Source: Rotaria macrura
Taxonomy: Eukaryota; Rotifera; Eurotatoria; Philodinida; Philodinidae
Assembly: GCA_900239685.1 (NCBI GenBank)
Contig: OENT01000204.1
Span: 22,275 to 86,274, forward strand
Direction of reading: 5' to 3'
DNA length: 64,000 bases
How positions within the stretch are numbered: position 1 is the first letter of the stretch; the number at the start of each line of letters is the position of its first letter. The notes under the pieces were generated by a model. It was not told the origin of the DNA, searched no databases, and saw only the letters and a program-made list of their open reading frames with translations. Shown in pieces: positions 1 through 11,037 of the stretch. The translations under genes were made by a program, and so were the position numbers.

Positions 1-239
1 ACTTTAACTGCATACACTAGCAATATTCTGTACTATCTCTCTCTAAATTTGTCTTCTTGATGCATATAGATACTCATAGAGCAGTTTAAAAAGCAGCAGA
101 ATTGAAAATTAACTGTTTACTTTATTAATTTTAATATCAATATCTTTTAACTCTATGGTGAGATAACAAAACTACATATTAAAAAATGTATAAAGCACGC
201 AGCCGTTTACCTGCCTTAAATCGAACATAAAAGAACAAC

Positions 240-1335
240 AAAAAAAGAGAATACCCAATAGAAGGTAGATGCTGTTATCAGCTGTGTCGCTTATCTTTAT
301 CATGGGTGCAGCCTGGTGAAACTTCGGTGTGATTGCCCTTTCTTAATTTTCTGCTGATGAACAAAAATAAAGTCGTCGTTCTGTGGTCCCATTTGCGTTC
401 AATCTCGACTGCATTCGAACGAGCTTTCTTGCAACGAGAAGACTATATTACTTTCCATGAACCGTTTGGTGAGCCTTGCTATTTTGATCCAGAACGTATC
501 TACAACTTCTATGATGATCAGCGGTGTGCTCACACAGAGAATACGGATTTATCCTACTCACAGATTGTCGAGCAAATACTGAAGGCTGCCATAAACGAAG
601 AAAAGAAAAACGTGTTTGTGAAAGACATGGCCCGCCATGTTATACGACCTAACTATAAGGAATCTTGCAAAAATCCAACTTTACTACCAATTAACTTTCT
701 TAAACGATGCACACATACGTTCATTCTTCGCACGCCCCAAAAGGCTTTACCTTCTCTGTATCGTGCATATGTTAAAACAGAACGGGAATTCATTCCTGAC
801 GAGATTGGATACTCGGAGCTGCTCGCTTTATTCGATTTTTTAACCGAGCTGACTGGCATCCAACCACTGCTCATTGAAGCAGACGAACTTCTTGCCGAAC
901 CCCAAGCCATCATGCAAGCGTACTGTGAAGCAGGTATTCATGATCGATTTGTACTAAGCATGCTCGAATGGAAAGTAGGACGAGTTGAACTGTTCGATAA
1001 ATGGGCCGGTTGGCATGACAATGCTCAGAATAGTACAGGTTTCAATCAGTTTCAGCAAACAAAAGACAGTGCGGAGGATCTCGTCCTACCTGAAGATGTA
1101 CAGCAACTGATCGAACAAAGCATGCCTATCTACGAGAAGTTGCGTAAATATAAGATAAACATTTGACATATATGATCGTTGCTGTCTCCATTTGGTATCG
1201 AACGGGAACCTTATTTTCTTATTTTACTTATAGTTCACTTTTATAATGAGGGATAAATATAATTAAATGAAAATGAAAATGAATACTTGATAGTTTTATA
1301 CATTCTTGTTTATCCGTATAATGATTAGTCAATTA
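240..1335 (+). repeat. duplicated block A, copy 1 (gene plus flanks)
   Basis: This block, the copy-1 sulfotransferase-like gene with about 110 bp upstream and about 170 bp downstream, is repeated in the same orientation at 22960-24050. The downstream flank (about 1205-1300 against 23930-24025) is almost base-for-base identical, although it lies outside the coding frame, while parts of the coding region differ clearly. Confidence 0.85.
357..1166 (+). CDS. sulfotransferase-like P-loop protein, copy 1
   Basis: Single-exon gene of 269 codons. The N-terminus has a strand-loop-helix, VVVLWSHLRSISTAFERAF (residues about 5-23), like the 5'-phosphosulfate-binding loop of sulfotransferase-like P-loop proteins; HEPFGEPCYF follows. 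These proteins are best known to me from fungi and bacteria, where they are annotated as sulfotransferase-family or P-loop NTPase proteins of unknown substrate. I start at the ATG at 357 because the copy at 23087 begins at the aligned ATG; the open frame extends upstream only through a non-ATG codon. No signal peptide or membrane segment is visible, so a cytosolic enzyme is expected. The frame is intact. Animal sulfotransferases are usually quite different in sequence, so horizontal origin is possible but not shown. The substrate is unknown. Confidence 0.8.
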   Translation: MNKNKVVVLWSHLRSISTAFERAFLQREDYITFHEPFGEPCYFDPERIYNFYDDQRCAHTENTDLSYSQIVEQILKAAINEEKKNVFVKDMARHVIRPNYKESCKNPTLLPINFLKRCTHTFILRTPQKALPSLYRAYVKTEREFIPDEIGYSELLALFDFLTELTGIQPLLIEADELLAEPQAIMQAYCEAGIHDRFVLSMLEWKVGRVELFDKWAGWHDNAQNSTGFNQFQQTKDSAEDLVLPEDVQQLIEQSMPIYEKLRKYKINI

Positions 1336-1601
1336 AATTCCAATTTTTATATTAGTGTGAACATTGTGGAAAAAGTATCATAAATCGAACGCAGCCTCGG
1401 TCATTGATATATTTGATACTGAAATCTGTTTAGTAAAAGGTGAGCTGCGAATGCTTGTTTGTGATACGCATATGCAGACACTTATGTACGAAAAATCGGC
1501 TGCTGAATACCGAATAATCAGCAAGTAGATCATGACTAACAGATCACATTGCGATACGATACGTTTTCGTGACGAAATATCTCAAATGATGACTTAGCCA
1601 C

Positions 1602-3078
1602 CAGAGATCCGAAAATTGCCGAGTCTACTCGCACCGCCACGAGGCGAGGCGAGTCGGCATTTTCTGCACCGTGGCGAGCACGAGTTGAGTAAATCGCCGA
1701 GGCGACTAGCCTATACTTAGAATGTTATTTTTGATGAATAAATGGAAAATAACATTCTAAAGATATCTTTCGATTTTATGCAGTTCTTTATAAGCGTTTC
1801 CATTTGTAGTGAAGTTTATCAAATCGGAACAATAACTTAGTGTGTAGGGTGTCTCAACAATCTGCTTAAAAAAGAGAACTTTATATCTCTACAGAGTGAT
1901 GAACAAAATATCTGATATTTTTCGTGATGGTAGAGGATACTTCCAAGCTTCTATTCAAGTGGTAGCAGCTTATTAACACACTTGAAAACTAGCATCAATT
2001 ACTTGAACACAGAGTTTAACTTTTTCCAAGACACTTCTATCAGTCGTCAACCACAAAACATAGAAATGTATCCCAAAGTTTATTCATAAATTCCAATTTT
2101 TAAAGATTGTAATACTGATCAATTTGGTTAAAAAGTTGTTCTATTTTCATCAAGAACTAACGATATCAGAGTCATAGTACCAGAAAATATCGTATGCTTG
2201 ACTAGCACTATTTGCCGTTCTCCAGAGTTTTGACTCAGAGAACACCTGTTCTTGATGAAAATGGAACATCTCTTAACTAAAATGATCAGCAAATAAGACC
2301 TCTAAAAATATGATTTGTCAGTAAGTTCTCGAGACGTGTTGGTATTTTGTTCACTGTCCAGAGGAGTACTTTATCAAACTTCAACTAACGTCACTGGTGT
2401 TTTCAGATCTTTTCAGTGCAAACAGATTTGAGACGATTTTGCGAAGTTAGGTAAAATAGAGAAAACTCAAGGATTCAAATAAAGTATTATAATTTTGAAA
2501 ATCTAAGAACACGGGAATTCGCATCGGATTATAGAAACCCCAAATTTATAGTTTATCTTTCGCATTGAAATGTGAATTTTTATCTTTTAAATTAGTGATA
2601 ATAAGTCTAATTGATGTTATTAAACCTTTTACTGATGAATAAAAACTTTGAAGTATCTCCACCATTAGAAAAAAAATTAGTTCATTTGATCATAATCGTG
2701 TGCACCTATGCAGATTTCTTTTTGCTAAATGACCTTTAGCACACTCTGGATACACGTATATTTAATTATTCAGTCTAGTTCAACTATTGCACTGACGCAG
2801 TTCTCAGAGCATTGTTTATACGCTCAATAAAAAAATGAACGATCTTTATTTATTTGATTATCATTAATATGTTTGTTCTTCAACTTATTTAAATGTATAA
2901 AATGTTCTTTATTTGATTGTAGAAAATAAAAACATAGTGATTGTTACGGGTGGTTGAAAAACTACCAAAAAGTAACTATTTTATTATAAACTCTAGGCGA
3001 GGTGAGGCAGCAATGAGCAACTCGGCAGCATGACGAGGCGGTGACGAGTCGCTTTTTTGATTGACGCGTGGATCTCTG
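1602..3078. mobile_element. hAT-like non-autonomous DNA transposon, 1477 bp
   Basis: The left end begins CAGAGATCC (1602-1610) and the right end closes GGATCTCTG (3070-3078), an inverted terminal repeat of the hAT type (CAGNG start). The flanking 8-mers are TTAGCCAC (1594-1601) and TTAGCGAC (3079-3086), matching at 7 of 8 positions and fitting the hAT target pattern with T at position 2 and A at position 7. GC-rich subterminal blocks carrying GAGGCGAGGCGAGTCGG-type motifs sit inside both ends. There is no transposase-like ORF. An internal hairpin pairs about 2133-2155 with 2247-2269. A second copy starts at 63539 and a short deletion derivative lies at 43378-43501. Confidence 0.8.
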
Positions 3079-3086
3079 TTAGCGAC

Positions 3087-4440
3087 ACAGTTTATTTCAG
3101 TGCGTATATGCCATATTGCACAGATGTGTTCCTTCAAGTGTAGATATATACAAAATAATAGACATTTCTTATTTTCGGCTTCAGAAAACGACTGAAGTTG
3201 AGAAATTATTGATTGAATATGTACTTTGATCAAACCAATAGTGGCGCTGCATTGTGAGTCAATCCTATCTATGTTTATGTATTTGTGTTATGCATGTAAT
3301 GACAACGTGTGAGTCATGAAAAATTACTCAATTTCTACTGGTTCTATACGTAGTAGAAGGTTAGCTATGACTACATAACTTCAAACATACAAAAAAGAAG
3401 TTGCCCAATATGAGATTTATATATTTAAAGAAAAAATACTGGCTTGTGTTTTTTATCATTTTGTTCGTAGCAGTACTCGGGCATGTCTTGTAAGTACTGA
3501 AACTCTATAGATTAAATATTTACTCACCATTATGGACAACAATTAGAAAATTCCCACAATTATTGTAAGATTTTCAATAGGCTGTTTAGCTTTTAATTTG
3601 TTTCATGTTTTCTTTCCATGAATAACAAAATAGTATCTAATCATACTCATCGATACGTCGATGTATGAATTCTACTATGCAAATGTTTTAAACATAAATC
3701 AAATTCTTACGCATATCTTTAATTGCCGAAAAAGTCTAAAATCGTTTCCAAATCACTAAAGCTTCGTCGTAGATATTTGAAGAACTATCCGACTCTTCAT
3801 AGATGTACATTTCACTTATACTCAAAACTTCACATATCTTGCGATTCCTATACAGACATATTCTTGACAATCTACTTAACTATGTACTCTATTATTTATT
3901 AATGTGCGACAACTTCACCGCGTCTACTTTTGATTGTATCGAGAGGAATACGTTTAACTGAACTCATGCATATTGTTTGAAACAAGTTTCGAAAATTCTC
4001 AAACTTGGAATCGGAGTTAAATGATATGCTATACTATAAAAAAATAAAAAAACCTGCTAATCGATATTCTTGCGTTAACTCTTTTGCAACATATCAATGT
4101 CTGAATAATTTTCAGTCTGTGAAGATTTGTACTAATAATCACAGGCTTTTAAGATATTTTAGTCAATCTATTGCTTTCTACACATTGATATCCTGTAGTT
4201 TCGAAAATGTGTCCCTGTTTTCTTGTACCCCAAGAATATTCGTGATACCCTTTTGATAAAAAATAGTGTTCATAATCTATTAACCATTTTTGACCATGTT
4301 ATAAATTGACAAAAATCAACATTTTACATTATGTAGATCCATCCATTTTTAAAATCGAATCTCTCTCTATATAAACACCCATAAAAGAAAAACAACTACT
4401 CAAATTGAAAGCTTTTGACATGGGCATAGCCAGGAAGGTT
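3087..4440. other. intergenic, no supported gene
   Basis: AT-rich sequence between the hAT-like element and the mPARG gene. A 27-codon frame at 3410 encodes a lysine-rich start followed by a strongly hydrophobic stretch (LVFFIILFVAVLG), like a signal anchor, and ends at a GTAAGT. The only continuation I can find would need a 21-nt intron, so I do not call a gene. The 83-codon frame near 4005 has no family features. Confidence 0.5.
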
Positions 4441-4460
4441 TTTTTCTTTTAGACCACACG

Positions 4461-5649
4461 ATGAATACAGAGACTTCTAACTCATCGGCAACAGCTGTGG
4501 AAAGCGATACTGAAGAGATTGCATCATTGAGAAGTTTATCGAGAACTGAACGAGCAGTTATTGCAGATGATACGTTAACCAAACTCAGGATTGGGTGGTA
4601 CTGTCTGCCAGAAGGTTCTCGAATAAACCTTGCAGAAGATGTCGCATTTAGTATCGGCAAAACTATGCTTTATACAGAAGATGATTTAAATAGCACAAGG
4701 AACTTAATTGCAACGGCTGCACCAACAAGTGAAGCATCATCCGGTACGACCACCGTGTTTTCGTATCCGAAAATAGAAGTTCGTCATTGTACTACTTTGC
4801 AAGCGGCTCAATCATTGGTTGCTGAGACGAGTGAAGATCGTATTGGAGTGTTAAATTTCGCATCTGCTAAAAATCCTGGCGGAGGTTTCCTAAAAGGTGC
4901 TAATGCTCAAGAAGAGTCACTAGCAAGATCTTCATCACTCTATTTAGCTCTTAATCAACCACGGGTTTTTGCTGAGTACTACGATTATAATCGACGTGGT
5001 AAACGTGGAGTCTACAGTCACCGGATTATTTATTCACCTAGAGTAACTATTTTCAAAGTATGAGCAATGAAAATCAGTGCGATACATTTCAAGTTCTCAT
5101 ATTATTTTTGTTCCCTAGGATGACAATGGAAATCTACTATCATCTCCATACCATGTTGGTATGGTGACAGTTCCTGCTCCTAATGCTAGTATTATTCACC
5201 AAACGGAACTAATTCAAAGTACCATGATGGAACGTATAAGACGCTTACTGTATGTTTTTGAAACTAATCAACATGATAGCCTCGTGTTGGGAGCGTTCGG
5301 TTGTGGTGTTTTCAAAAATGATCCTTTCAATGTCGCTTCCATGTTTCGACAACACTTAGAATCGGATAATTTTAAGCACTCTTTTAAACGTATTATCTTT
5401 GCAGTTTTGGATGAGGATATGTGTCAGATATTTAAGGAAGTATTCGCTGGTCCCGATTTCAGCTTCATGGAGAACAAATCCAAAAGCATTTCTTTGCGTG
5501 ACAGTGATAATGAACAACATTTACATGGAAACCAAAAGAACCGAAGAAAGAAAAAGAGAAAACAAAGAAAGATCACGAATGATTTCTTTGAAGAAGTGTA
5601 TGATAAAAACGATAGTGGTCTCGATAATTATGAGGAACAAAACGAATGA
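4461..5649 (+). CDS. microbial-type poly(ADP-ribose) glycohydrolase (TIGR02452/DUF2263-like)
   Basis: Two exons, 4461-5057 and 5119-5649, separated by a 61-bp GT...AG intron in phase 0; the joined protein is 375 residues. The PARG signature GGG-x7-QEE is present: GGG at residues 140-142 (in NPGGGFLKGANAQEESLAR) and QEE at 150-152. Exon 2 continues DDNGNLLSSPYHVGMVTV, APNAS, and later VLGAFGCGVFKNDP, which are characteristic blocks of the TIGR02452 macrodomain-like family. These enzymes cleave poly(ADP-ribose) chains, so a role in turning over DNA-damage-induced PAR is expected. The C-terminal 60 or so residues are a very basic Lys/Arg tail (NRRKKKRKQRK), a likely nuclear localisation signal and an addition to the usual domain. 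An AG acceptor after a pyrimidine run lies 9 bp before the ATG, as for trans-splicing. Family assignment is strong; origin by transfer is not tested. Confidence 0.9.
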
Positions 5650-7207
5650 AAATAAACGAATGATGGCACGAAATATACTGTATAAATTAGTACAATTCCT
5701 GATTGTTTACATGTGGTTGTTAATTATCCATTTATGAAACCATATGTGGAAAAGAAAAAATATGAAACCATTGCTTATAATCGCACACAAAACTATTAAT
5801 AAAAACCATGTTTCTATTTACATTTGTGCGAAAGAATAAAGTTAAGGTGGTGCAATGAAAACGTGGCATCATTAACTGACTGAGTCAATCTATATAAGCA
5901 CACCTACATTCAATAAAGAAAGATTTTTTTCCTAACTGACACTATAAAAAGTGGCTAAGGCGTCAAAGTTTCCGAAATGCCCCATGGAAGGATTTGTTAT
6001 GAACGTTCATCTCTTGATATATCTTTATTAGTGAGAATCCACACGAGATTTTCACAAAAATGATTCGTTGTATTACGCGGAGTTATATCGGAATATTTGG
6101 ACTATTCTTTCACAAAAGATCTGATACAAAATTGTTAAAGATTCTAGATTTAGAAACCATTTTATGAGTATTTTCCATTATACAAATGTTTGGCTACAAC
6201 TTATTAGATTGGTTTTAATTTGGAAATCTTCAATTGAGAAATTCGTTCCATAGACTGACGCTACAATATTAAATAGTTTAGAAAAAGATGCACGAATCCA
6301 TAGAGCTCGCTCGAAAGAATCAATATGATATCTTTTTTTATGGTATCCTATGTGACAACAACTGAGATTTTTTGTGATAGAATCAATAGGTACACTTGTT
6401 CTTGAATCAAATCAAAACTATTGTGAACTTTGTTATAAATGAATGGTTGATATCCTGTTGAGAGAAACCAAACGGAATCGACCTATTTTTTGCATTTGAT
6501 ATTGAACCAGCCTTCTCTGTGATTTGAAATCGGATGCGGTGGATCTGCAGATATGAGTATTGTCTATGTCGGAATTCAGAGATATATACGTCGGCAAAGA
6601 CAATACCGTTGCTGGAACCCTCATACACACCCAAATCTTCAAGCATGAAAACTGAGAAAAAGAAACGTTGTCGTCTCAGATGATCAATCAAGAAAATAAA
6701 GATAGCGTAAATATAACCTTTTTCTAGTGTTGATTCCACCCGTCGATATCATCCCTCACTATAGTGAATGATTCGTTTAAGAACAATATTCTTAACGAAA
6801 TCTTATTTAAATCAAATATATTTCATCAAGTTGTTGTTCAAGTACAACTAATAATCATTTCCCAGAGAACTTAACAATATCAACGGCTAACAATTAATTA
6901 TTCAAAGTCAATTATTTCATATAATATTATAATCATCTGAATCAGATGATAAAAATACTAACACTCATCTATTGTTCTATTTCTTGATAGTATAGATCTT
7001 ATATTTTTGCTCATACATTCACATTCACAGAAAGATTGATATAAAACTACAGATAATTATGTCTCAGATTACCACACAAAAAAATAAGCAGATGAATCGA
7101 ATATGTGACGTAGTCATAAATGGTTTAGTTCATGGTATAATACTGGCAGTAAAACTAGAATTATTGGGAACAACTATGGTCTTATATTTGAAAATTCGAC
7201 GATTTGC
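5650..7207. other. intergenic, contains repeat B
   Basis: Apart from repeat B (5785-6080), I see no supported gene. A 110-codon minus frame at 6407-6739 has no recognisable domain, no intron signals and no signal peptide. AATAAA at 5836 could serve mPARG polyadenylation. Confidence 0.5.
5785..6080 (+). repeat. duplicated block B, copy 1
   Basis: About 300 bp repeated in the same orientation at 22298-22598. Shared landmarks are AATAAAAACCATG, a TTTGTGCGAAAGAATAAA block, the TATA-box-like CTATATAA (5891 and 22408) and AAAAAGTGGCTAAGGCGTC. Similarity is patchy with small indels, so the duplication is old. Confidence 0.75.
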
Positions 7208-8279
7208 CTATATTTTTAACAGTGCACGTTTTTGCTGCTCCTGTCGACTGGGTTTAAAATTTAGCAGACCGCTTTGTGCAATATTCCACTGTTCAATCCA
7301 AATTTCCATAGCAGTGGCTAGTCTACTGAAATATAGATGCAAATGACTTAGATGGACACGAATCTTTTGTGCTAATTCTAAGTAGCATAATTCAGGTGTT
7401 TTCGCTGATGATGAAAATTGTATGTCTTGAAAAAACGTAATGATATCTTCTTGCCAGAATAGTCACATGAATTCTTTTTTAAGATTTTTGAACGGATTTG
7501 AAGTTTTTTTGTGCCGAATGTAAGGTGCTCCTGTTTTAACGCTTAACTCATGATGATCTGCCACTAATTTACTGGCCCATCCGGCAAACATACCGTCATA
7601 TCAACCCCACGGCATACCATATCCCATGAGACCTTGCATGAAAGCTGGTCCGATCAACTTTTGATTAAGGCTCATGTTCATTGAACACATTGGATAAAGA
7701 ACGCTAGCAGACACTACGATAGTTAAATCTGCGAAGAGTGTATTACGTTCATCTATCTTAAGTAATTGTGTAGGTGCATCATAGCCCGGTGCATTGAGCC
7801 AAATACCATGGGAAATAGCAATTGATACACCTTTACGTAGTCTAAATGGACAGCCACGAAAGAAATCTGAACCCTCGCGATAAGGATCATATAAAGTGTT
7901 GAAAAGATAGAGAATTGCGTTGGTAACAAGATTCTGAATACGTCTTTGTAAGGCATTTATACGATTTCCTTTATGATCTTACGCTAGTAAACACTCGTCA
8001 TCGATTGTACAGATGAAAGCTTTATTCGAAACTAAAAAGCCAAAGTTAGTTCTTATCGATGCATCTTGTGAGCTGATGATCCACTGTTTGTCTTTTCCCA
8101 ACGCTGCCTCAATGTCACGTCTATTATAGAGTTCATGGTCAGCCCACGATGGAATGCGTAACATTTTATCCGGATTACCATCTTGTATGATGATCAAGTG
8201 AAAATGTTCGAAGAATGGTTTCCAATATTCTCAGAAATCTAGATCACTTATTGACGGTGTGACGATATCGACAGTTCAT
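7208..8279 (-). pseudogene. UDP-arabinopyranose mutase / reversibly glycosylated polypeptide (GT75) pseudogene
   Basis: Reading the minus strand in one frame gives an almost full-length (about 357 codon) match to plant RGP/UAM proteins, which interconvert UDP-arabinopyranose and UDP-arabinofuranose. Blocks in order: VDIVTPSISDLDF, FHLIIIQDGNPDK, YTID-type core [109 protein letters not shown]. The arginine of the DPYREG block, the site region of reversible glycosylation, is retained; the DDD motif has become DDE. Four internal stops interrupt the frame: TGA at 8231-8233, TAA at 7979-7981, TGA at 7601-7603, TGA at 7463-7465, each explained by one substitution from a sense codon. A one-base insertion probably breaks the start (ATG at 8277-8279). 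The frame ends at TAG 7208-7210. There are no introns and no other frameshift, consistent with a fairly recent loss. Confidence 0.9.
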
Positions 8280-8637
8280 CGTAGTAAGCACTAATATAGA
8301 ATGCTGGGTGTTTTCGAACGAAATTAAATTAGTCAATGCATTCTGGATGAACAAAGTACGATGTATTTGCATTCCAACTGCACTGTTCTTGAAATCGATC
8401 GACAACTGAAACAATACAAGATGCATTTGATTCGAAATATTTCTCTAATTTCTCATGAGAAACAAAAGTATTTGCTTTTTATCGTAAAAATGTTATTCAT
8501 AGAAGTAATTCTATGAGCTGCTAATACATTGCAGATTTAAAGTTTTTTTTAAAGAATAGAATGTATCCTAGGTAATATGCATGCATCTGTTAAATTGTGG
8601 GTGCGGCTTTGAGCAAATCAAGAGCGAAATTCATCTT
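8280..8637. other. short intergenic gap
   Basis: I see no supported coding or structural feature between the mutase pseudogene and the actin remnant. The 60-codon minus frame here overlaps the mutase start in a different frame and shows no conservation. Confidence 0.4.
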
Positions 8638-9095
8638 TTGATAATTTTGTGCATAGGTATGTTGAAAACTGGATTTACTGGTGACAACATTTTCCGTGTT
8701 TCGTTTCCGTCATCGAAACGTGGTATTCTCACATTGAAATATCCAATCGAGGCATGAGTCGTCACAGAGTGGGATAATATGGGGAAACTCTGGTATCTCA
8801 CGCTCTATCGGCAATCATATCTTGCTCCTGAAAAATATCCTATTTTACTTAGCGAAGTAGGCCTTAATCCAAAGCAAAATAATGAAAATATGGCACAAGC
8901 CAAGTTTGAAACTTTCAACACACCCGAACAGATTCTTCTAGAAAAAAGAAACCATGGACGATAGAAATCGAGTGTTCTTTTAGCCATGAGTGTGAAAATA
9001 TTTGCGCCACTTTCACTCTATGCTTCAGACCAAACTACGGGTATTATGCTTGAATCAGGTGATGGTGTCACATAGAAAGTAGCAGTATTTAAAGG
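8638..9095 (+). pseudogene. actin pseudogene, 5' part
   Basis: The + strand matches conventional actin from about residue 8 to 167: the N-terminal GFTGDN block (actin GFAGDD), a deletion of about 30 residues, then SKRGILTLKYPIE, VVTEWDNMGKLW, YPILLSEVGLNPK, KFETFNTP, SLYASDQTTGIMLESGDGVT. In-frame stops interrupt it, including TGA after KYPIE, TAG near 8962 and TAG near 9073. The match ends at VFKG, aligned with actin IYEG, beside a GTACGT donor-like sequence. Roughly half the residues match actin, so decay is long-standing. It continues at 11038. Confidence 0.9.
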
Positions 9096-11037
9096 TACGT
9101 TAACTATTATTCTAAGATAAATTCAGCCATATAGCCATCATTTTTTAGACTCATGCACATATGTGTGGAACCTGTGTGAGGATTGAGTAGCGATGAGTGA
9201 TTGAAAAGTTCATAGGGCCCTTTTTTTTCTTTGGCGATCCGTAAACTTTTCAAATCTCTGGAGCCGGCTTACCATCTCAACTGAGACACGGTGAACACAT
9301 TTTCACCTACATCATTAAAAAGAATCGACATAATAATTAATTCGTTAGGCATTCACTGAGTGAAGCTTTTTTTGCATCTTCGAGTATTCACATTTCCATA
9401 TCAGGAGAATAACCACATTAAAATGATCAAAATTTGTTACATATTGATGATTATATGGATTACACTGCTGAAGGCGGTCTTTTTCACAGTAAAGGTTTAC
9501 ATAGTTAGGTTCATTCAATTTAGAATCCAATAATAACAAGGAAGAATAAAGACGTTTTCCACATAGGTATCACAAATAATATTCATCCTTTTTTTATTCT
9601 GTTGTCGAAAGCAGTAGTTTTTCGCAAAATAATTGAAAATATCCACCTTTAAAGTGTCGGTTATTCAATATAGTTGACAGGGACGCTAACTTTTTATCAT
9701 GGTCCATACAAGAACCATACTTTATTGTAATCTTCGCCACAGAAGGCAACTCGGCGTCAAACTCTTTATTTGCTGACAGATAAAAGTAAAGTTACAAGAA
9801 ATGCAAGCATGCATTCTATTCAATGAAATCTTCTCAGTAAAAAGCAATATATCTATAACGATGAAATCACCATTAACAGGAAGAGTCAAAGTAGCTTGAG
9901 CAACATAGTTCTTCTAGTGAAAATGTCGAGATAAATACAAGGGGATTGTGTCTGGAATTTTTTCCCAAGGAACTTTTATCCAGAAGCAGATGAATTACAT
10001 GTTCAAAAATTGAAAGCGGAAAAAAAATTCCATAGTTCAGTTTACTTCACTTTATCTGAAGGCTACTTCAAGTCTACTTGGTAATAAAGCCCAAATTACT
10101 TCATTGTACTTCAAAATCGTAGATTTGGGTTCTATTGTCACATAGACTTACATAGAATGGACTTCGGCTAATATTGTGTTGCAAAGGTCGACGGGAGACT
10201 TGAAATAGTTAAAAATTCTCAAAGATAGATTTAACATAAGCTTCAAGTACATGGAGTACGCTGAAGTTTAGAGTTTTCCCTTTTTAACCTTGAAAAATTG
10301 TCTCTTATCAACGTTTCCGTTGCCACAGTGTTGTTAGCCTACCACTCCTTACTAACTCTCACTTGGGTTATACATCTCTGAGTAACCGATTTGGGGTGTT
10401 ACGACAATATATTCATGTTACATCACTCAATCTACAGATTTTTTTCTGTTTTTACAAAACAGATCAAAAAAGAGAACTAAAGAAGCTGCCTTGTTTTCTC
10501 ATTTTTATTTTCTTGTCAACAACAAACTGGGTACCTAGATAAATCGCTCTATTATTTCTTTAGATTTATAAACTACACTCAAACAAGGCCGTTATCTATT
10601 TCGAGATCTAGTGTGACATCATCTTTATTAGCGATCGTAAGTTCTTTATATATGGTAATGATATAATTTCTGTAAAATTTCCGTAAAAAGCAAAAAGCTA
10701 CTTGAGCTTTCATTAGATGAATCGATTGATCGGCTATCATTATCTTAAATTACACACTCCTTCTGATGGTCATATTCTACTCAATCATAGCGCAAAACGA
10801 AGAATGCATACGAATCTTCTAACAGCCAAATAAAATTCTGTTTGATTTAATTCTCTTAAACTACGTATAAGAAATTTCGTTGAACTCGATCAGAATCTCA
10901 GAGAATGCACATATTTCCACAATCACCAATGATGGATAGTTTCTCTCATTCTCAAAAAGATCTCTTTGTAATTTTTCAGCGTCTCTCCTCAATACGCCAC
11001 TCAATGTACGACTAATGAATTACAATTCAAAATGATA
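9096..11037. other. 1.94 kb segment splitting the actin pseudogene
   Basis: This segment interrupts the actin match between the residues equivalent to IYEG and YALPHAI. It is AT-rich, has no obvious terminal inverted repeats or target duplication, and starts at a donor-like GTACGT, so it may be an enlarged intron or an intron with an insertion. On the minus strand at about 9600-9900 and 9345-9539 there are unbroken frames of 55-65 codons (one containing AELPSVAKITIKYGSCMDHD) that look protein-like, but I cannot assign them. Confidence 0.5.

Noticed and set aside
653-913. Minus-strand frame opposite the sulfotransferase-like gene
   Set aside because: Shadow of the coding strand; the + frame is the one conserved between both copies.
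3410-3560. Signal-anchor-like exon (27 codons) and a possible second exon
   Set aside because: Joining them needs a 21-nt intron, shorter than splicing allows, and no downstream domain follows.
6407-6739. 110-codon minus-strand frame
   Set aside because: No domain, no signal peptide, no splice structure and no conserved copy in the window.
7463-8233. TGA recoding (selenocysteine or altered code) in the mutase frame
   Set aside because: Stops include TAA as well as TGA, occur at unrelated residues (Leu, Lys, Arg and Gly in homologues), and neighbouring genes use the standard code. Pseudogene is simpler.
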